Shown in pieces: positions 31,023 through 33,060 of a DNA stretch of 33,060 nucleotides. The notes beneath the pieces were generated by a model, which saw only the letters and a list, made by a program, of their open reading frames with translations, was not told the origin of the DNA and did no database searches. Each line of letters starts with the position of its first letter. Positions within the stretch are counted from its first letter, which is position 1. This DNA comes from Bacillus sp. AFS059628 (GTDB taxonomy: Bacteria; Bacillota; Bacilli; Bacillales; Bacillaceae_G), in assembly GCF_002571225.1 (NCBI RefSeq), contig NZ_NVEC01000052.1, positions 31,763-64,822 on the forward strand, in the 5' to 3' direction. The position numbers and the translations under genes are program-made.

Positions 31023-31982
31023 TCATGGGCAATATAAGGATAGTCGTTCTTGTAAACCTTCTAATACTCCTTCAGGCATTTCCACAATTTTAATATCCTC
31101 ACCTAGGAAAAGCAGCCAATTTGTCATCTCTGTCACTTCATCGGAATTGTGAACATCGATAAATGTTTTTAAAATGGCTGTAGATTGGTAAGGATTTGTA
31201 TAAGAAATTGAAATTTTGAAAGGGTGGTATTTTTTGAACTGGGCAATTGCTTTTGGACCAAGTTCAAGTACAAGGTTCAATACCTCGTCCTTTTTATTGA
31301 GTTTTTCTAAAATCTTTTTCTTATTTAACCTCTTTTTCGGTGTGTACGGTTCGATATTGATGAGGTCATCGACAGGGAAAATCAGCTTCTTTTCTTCTTT
31401 CAAGTCAAATCCTTCAATGATCCAATGGCTTTTTTCTTGATAAAGGTGTAATAGGTAAATTGGATAAGATTTGATTTTTTCTTCCTTGACAGTAATCAAT
31501 AAATGTCTATCCAAAAGAAGGATTTGAATGAGTTTTTCTAACATCGGATGGGGGAGGTCAGAAAGCTCAAGTAGATCGGGATTATGGGGGTTAGTCCCTT
31601 CAAAAAGTAAGAGTTGATTTAAAAGAACAAGGTCATCTTGTTGAGTTTCAGAAATGAGTCCTAGTAGTTTTTCGGCTAAAGATTGGCGACTCTTTAGATA
31701 GGGAAGTTGTTGGTTTCTTGTAGCCATAAAGGCAATAAAAAGAGCTTTCACTTCATTATCAGTAAAGCGAACAACGGGCAGGATAGAATTGTGCATGACA
31801 AAATATCCACCAGTTCTTCCAACTTCAGCGACAAGTGGCATGCCCATAGCTTCAATTTCTCTTATGTCTCTAATAGCTGTCGACCGTGCTATGTTAAATT
31901 CTCGTATGATTTCAGTAATTGTAAAGTGGGAGCGATTGTTGATATACCGCATAATCGTATTAATACGTTCAACTTTTTTCAT
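31023..31982 (-). CDS. WYL-domain transcriptional regulator (YafY/DeoR-type HTH)
   Basis: 319 residues. The N-terminal helix-turn-helix (FTITEIIREFNIARSTAIRDIREIEAMGMPLVAEVGRTGGYFV) is the HTH_11/DeoR-like type that precedes WYL domains. The middle part carries a divergent WYL region (IYLLHLYQEKSHWIIEGFDLKEEKKLIFPVDDL), and the C-terminal WCX-like part follows. The ATG follows AGGAGAC. It is divergent from a GyrI-like gene, which it probably controls. Confidence 0.85.
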   Translation of the reverse strand: MKKVERINTIMRYINNRSHFTITEIIREFNIARSTAIRDIREIEAMGMPLVAEVGRTGGYFVMHNSILPVVRFTDNEVKALFIAFMATRNQQLPYLKSRQSLAEKLLGLISETQQDDLVLLNQLLLFEGTNPHNPDLLELSDLPHPMLEKLIQILLLDRHLLITVKEEKIKSYPIYLLHLYQEKSHWIIEGFDLKEEKKLIFPVDDLINIEPYTPKKRLNKKKILEKLNKKDEVLNLVLELGPKAIAQFKKYHPFKISISYTNPYQSTAILKTFIDVHNSDEVTEMTNWLLFLGEDIKIVEMPEGVLEGLQERLSLYCP

Positions 31983-32092
31983 TGGAGTCTCCTAAACAGT
32001 ATCATTTTTTGACATGATTTAAAGTTATTATAAACTCATCAGATGAAAAGATAAATCGTTTGATTCATTTTAAAAAAAGGAAGGTATTGAAA
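31983..32092. promoter_or_regulatory. Divergent promoter region of WYL and GyrI-like genes
   Basis: On the plus strand TTGACA (32009-32014) followed by TAAACT (32031-32036) at 16 bp would serve the GyrI-like gene. The binding site of the WYL regulator is expected here, but no clear palindrome stands out. Confidence 0.45.
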
Positions 32093-32572
32093 ATGAAAAA
32101 TTATACGATAGAAGAAAAAGATAGCTTTATTGTGTTAGGTATTGGAACTGAAATTAAGAGTGACTATACAGACTTTGCTGGAATCAATAAAGAAAAGGAA
32201 GACTTTTGGTCGGCTGTTAAAGAAGATGGAAGGCTCGATACTTTAAAAGCTTTAGCTACAAATGAATACATTTTTTCTGTGAGTGAAGCGGTGAATAACA
32301 AGATGATGTATTATGCTGGTGTTATGACAGAGGCACAAATAGAAGAAGCATCTAGAGTAATCCAGTTTCCAAAGGGAGAATACTTAGTTGTGAAAGGGGA
32401 AGGTAAAACGGCTGAAGAGTTAAGTAATAAGCTGACTGGTATTGCCTTCGGTCAAGCTTTACCAGATGCAAAAGATTTTGCTTATGTTGGTGGCCCAAAT
32501 ACAACGGTTGAGATGGGGCAGAGAGACGGTTTAGTATTTGGTGAAATGTGGATTCCAGTTGTTAGGAAGTAA
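32093..32572 (+). CDS. GyrI-like / AraC effector-binding domain protein
   Basis: A 159-residue stand-alone small-molecule-binding domain of the GyrI/AraC_E_bind (SOUL-like) fold: YTIEEKDSFIVLGIGTEIKSDY at the start, YYAGVMTE and FPKGEYLVVKGEG in the middle, VFGEMWIPV at the end. Such proteins bind hydrophobic ligands, or gyrase inhibitors in the case of GyrI. The ATG at 32093 follows AAGGAAGG; the longer frame is not needed. It is paired with a divergent WYL regulator. The ligand is unknown. Confidence 0.8.
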   Translation: MKNYTIEEKDSFIVLGIGTEIKSDYTDFAGINKEKEDFWSAVKEDGRLDTLKALATNEYIFSVSEAVNNKMMYYAGVMTEAQIEEASRVIQFPKGEYLVVKGEGKTAEELSNKLTGIAFGQALPDAKDFAYVGGPNTTVEMGQRDGLVFGEMWIPVVRK

Positions 32573-32603
32573 AGTGATAAAAGGTACGAATATGGAAAGT
32601 AGG

Positions 32604-32633
32604 GGCTAACAATCTTGAATTGTTAGCCTTTTT
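32604..32633 (+). terminator. Terminator after GyrI-like gene
   Basis: GGCTAACAAT pairs with ATTGTTAGCC, followed by TTTTT. Confidence 0.9.
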
Positions 32634-32716
32634 GACATGAATAAAATATTCATGCTGCTACACAATATGTTCTGGTAAAATGGAATAAAAGGGAATTAAT
32701 GTAAGGTGGTGGCGGT

Positions 32717-32974
32717 TTGAATAAAAAAAGGATATTTGAGCTGTTCATAGTAACGTTGGTTTTTCTATTCCTTCATGTAAGTACATTTACTAATGAAATA
32801 TTTAATGATAAATTGGAATCTTTTACTTTCATTGTGCTACTTCTTATGCTTTCTATTTACACTGTATTTATAGAAAAGTATTTTGATGATATAAAAAAGT
32901 GGATTCGAAATATTACATTTTGTTTTGCTTTGTTAGTAGTTGCTGTAGTGGCGCTATGGATAGGTTACTTTTAA
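32717..32974 (+). CDS. Small three-helix membrane protein
   Basis: 85 residues with three hydrophobic segments (ELFIVTLVFLFLHVSTF, FIVLLLMLSIYTVFI and FCFALLVVAVVALWIGYF) joined by charged loops. It starts at TTG 32717 behind GGTGGTGGCGG. No family recognised. Monocistronic, with a terminator following. Confidence 0.6.
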   Translation: MNKKRIFELFIVTLVFLFLHVSTFTNEIFNDKLESFTFIVLLLMLSIYTVFIEKYFDDIKKWIRNITFCFALLVVAVVALWIGYF

Positions 32975-33010
32975 AGATTTACTTCTGAAAATGAGAATTA
33001 TATGAAAATG

Positions 33011-33044
33011 AAAGTTCTCCAATAAAAAATCTGGAGGACTTTTA
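33011..33044 (+). terminator. Terminator after the last membrane gene
   Basis: AAAGTTCTCCA pairs with TGGAGGACTTT (one mismatch), followed by TTAAATTT. Confidence 0.65.
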
Positions 33045-33060
33045 AATTTGATTAATTTTT

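Noticed and set aside
1-33060. CRISPR arrays, tRNA or rRNA genes, intact insertion sequences
   Set aside because: No regularly spaced repeats, no cloverleaf or rRNA-like stretches, and no transposase motifs were seen in any frame.

Overview
This window is chromosomal DNA from a member of the Bacillus cereus group. It is AT-rich and Gram-positive in style, with strong AGGAGG-type ribosome binding sites and U-tailed terminators. It carries near-textbook copies of two cereus-group enzymes: the AHL lactonase AiiA and the class B metallo-beta-lactamase BcII. The bacillithiol gene pair yojF-bshB2 agrees with this. I see no tRNA, rRNA, CRISPR array, prophage or intact insertion sequence.

Layout, left to right. 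195-2049: a DUF4003 gene convergent with a DUF817 membrane gene. 2240-5299: a Fur-box-controlled iron-siderophore uptake operon (two FecCD permeases and a lipoprotein receptor, no ATPase). 5352-6391: a GNAT acetyltransferase behind a candidate leader-peptide attenuator, then a small membrane protein. 6463-7788: an ArsB/NhaD-type carrier. 7950-8090: a structured repeat-like element. 8203-9231: yojF-bshB2. 9344-10432: a cytidine-deaminase-like gene and a membrane protein. 10641-11996: a Bcr/CflA-type MFS exporter behind a second candidate attenuator. 12576-13967: an amino-acid permease. 14017-15036: a zinc-type dehydrogenase-family gene. 15340-17075: a PadR-DUF1700-DUF4097 operon. 17409-18161: aiiA. 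18202-20879: a lipoprotein-sized unknown with an apparent AUU start, a DUF606 transporter pair, a divergent Crp/Fnr regulator and a VOC protein. 21084-24744: a flavin monooxygenase, a serine hydrolase and several small membrane proteins, one with an L7/L12-like C-terminus. 24858-26242: a MazG-like protein, a GH25 lysozyme remnant and BcII. 26315-28093: a 34-residue membrane peptide and a short hybrid-cluster protein with an FNR-type box. 28191-30918: a PadR-DUF1048-DrrA-DrrB exporter operon with a duplicated promoter/operator. 31023-32974: a WYL regulator divergent from a GyrI-like protein, then a small membrane protein.

The common theme is stress and xenobiotic handling: bacillithiol, efflux, acetyltransfer, beta-lactamase, lactonase, deaminase and NO/hydroxylamine detoxification. 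Two genes of this kind (the GNAT acetyltransferase and the MFS exporter) each sit behind a short, well-spaced leader ORF. In both cases the leader region is complementary to the downstream Shine-Dalgarno sequence or to a segment that pairs with it. That is the architecture of antibiotic-inducible translational attenuation, and these two leaders are the most interesting candidates here. All calls come from reading the sequence; no database search was possible.
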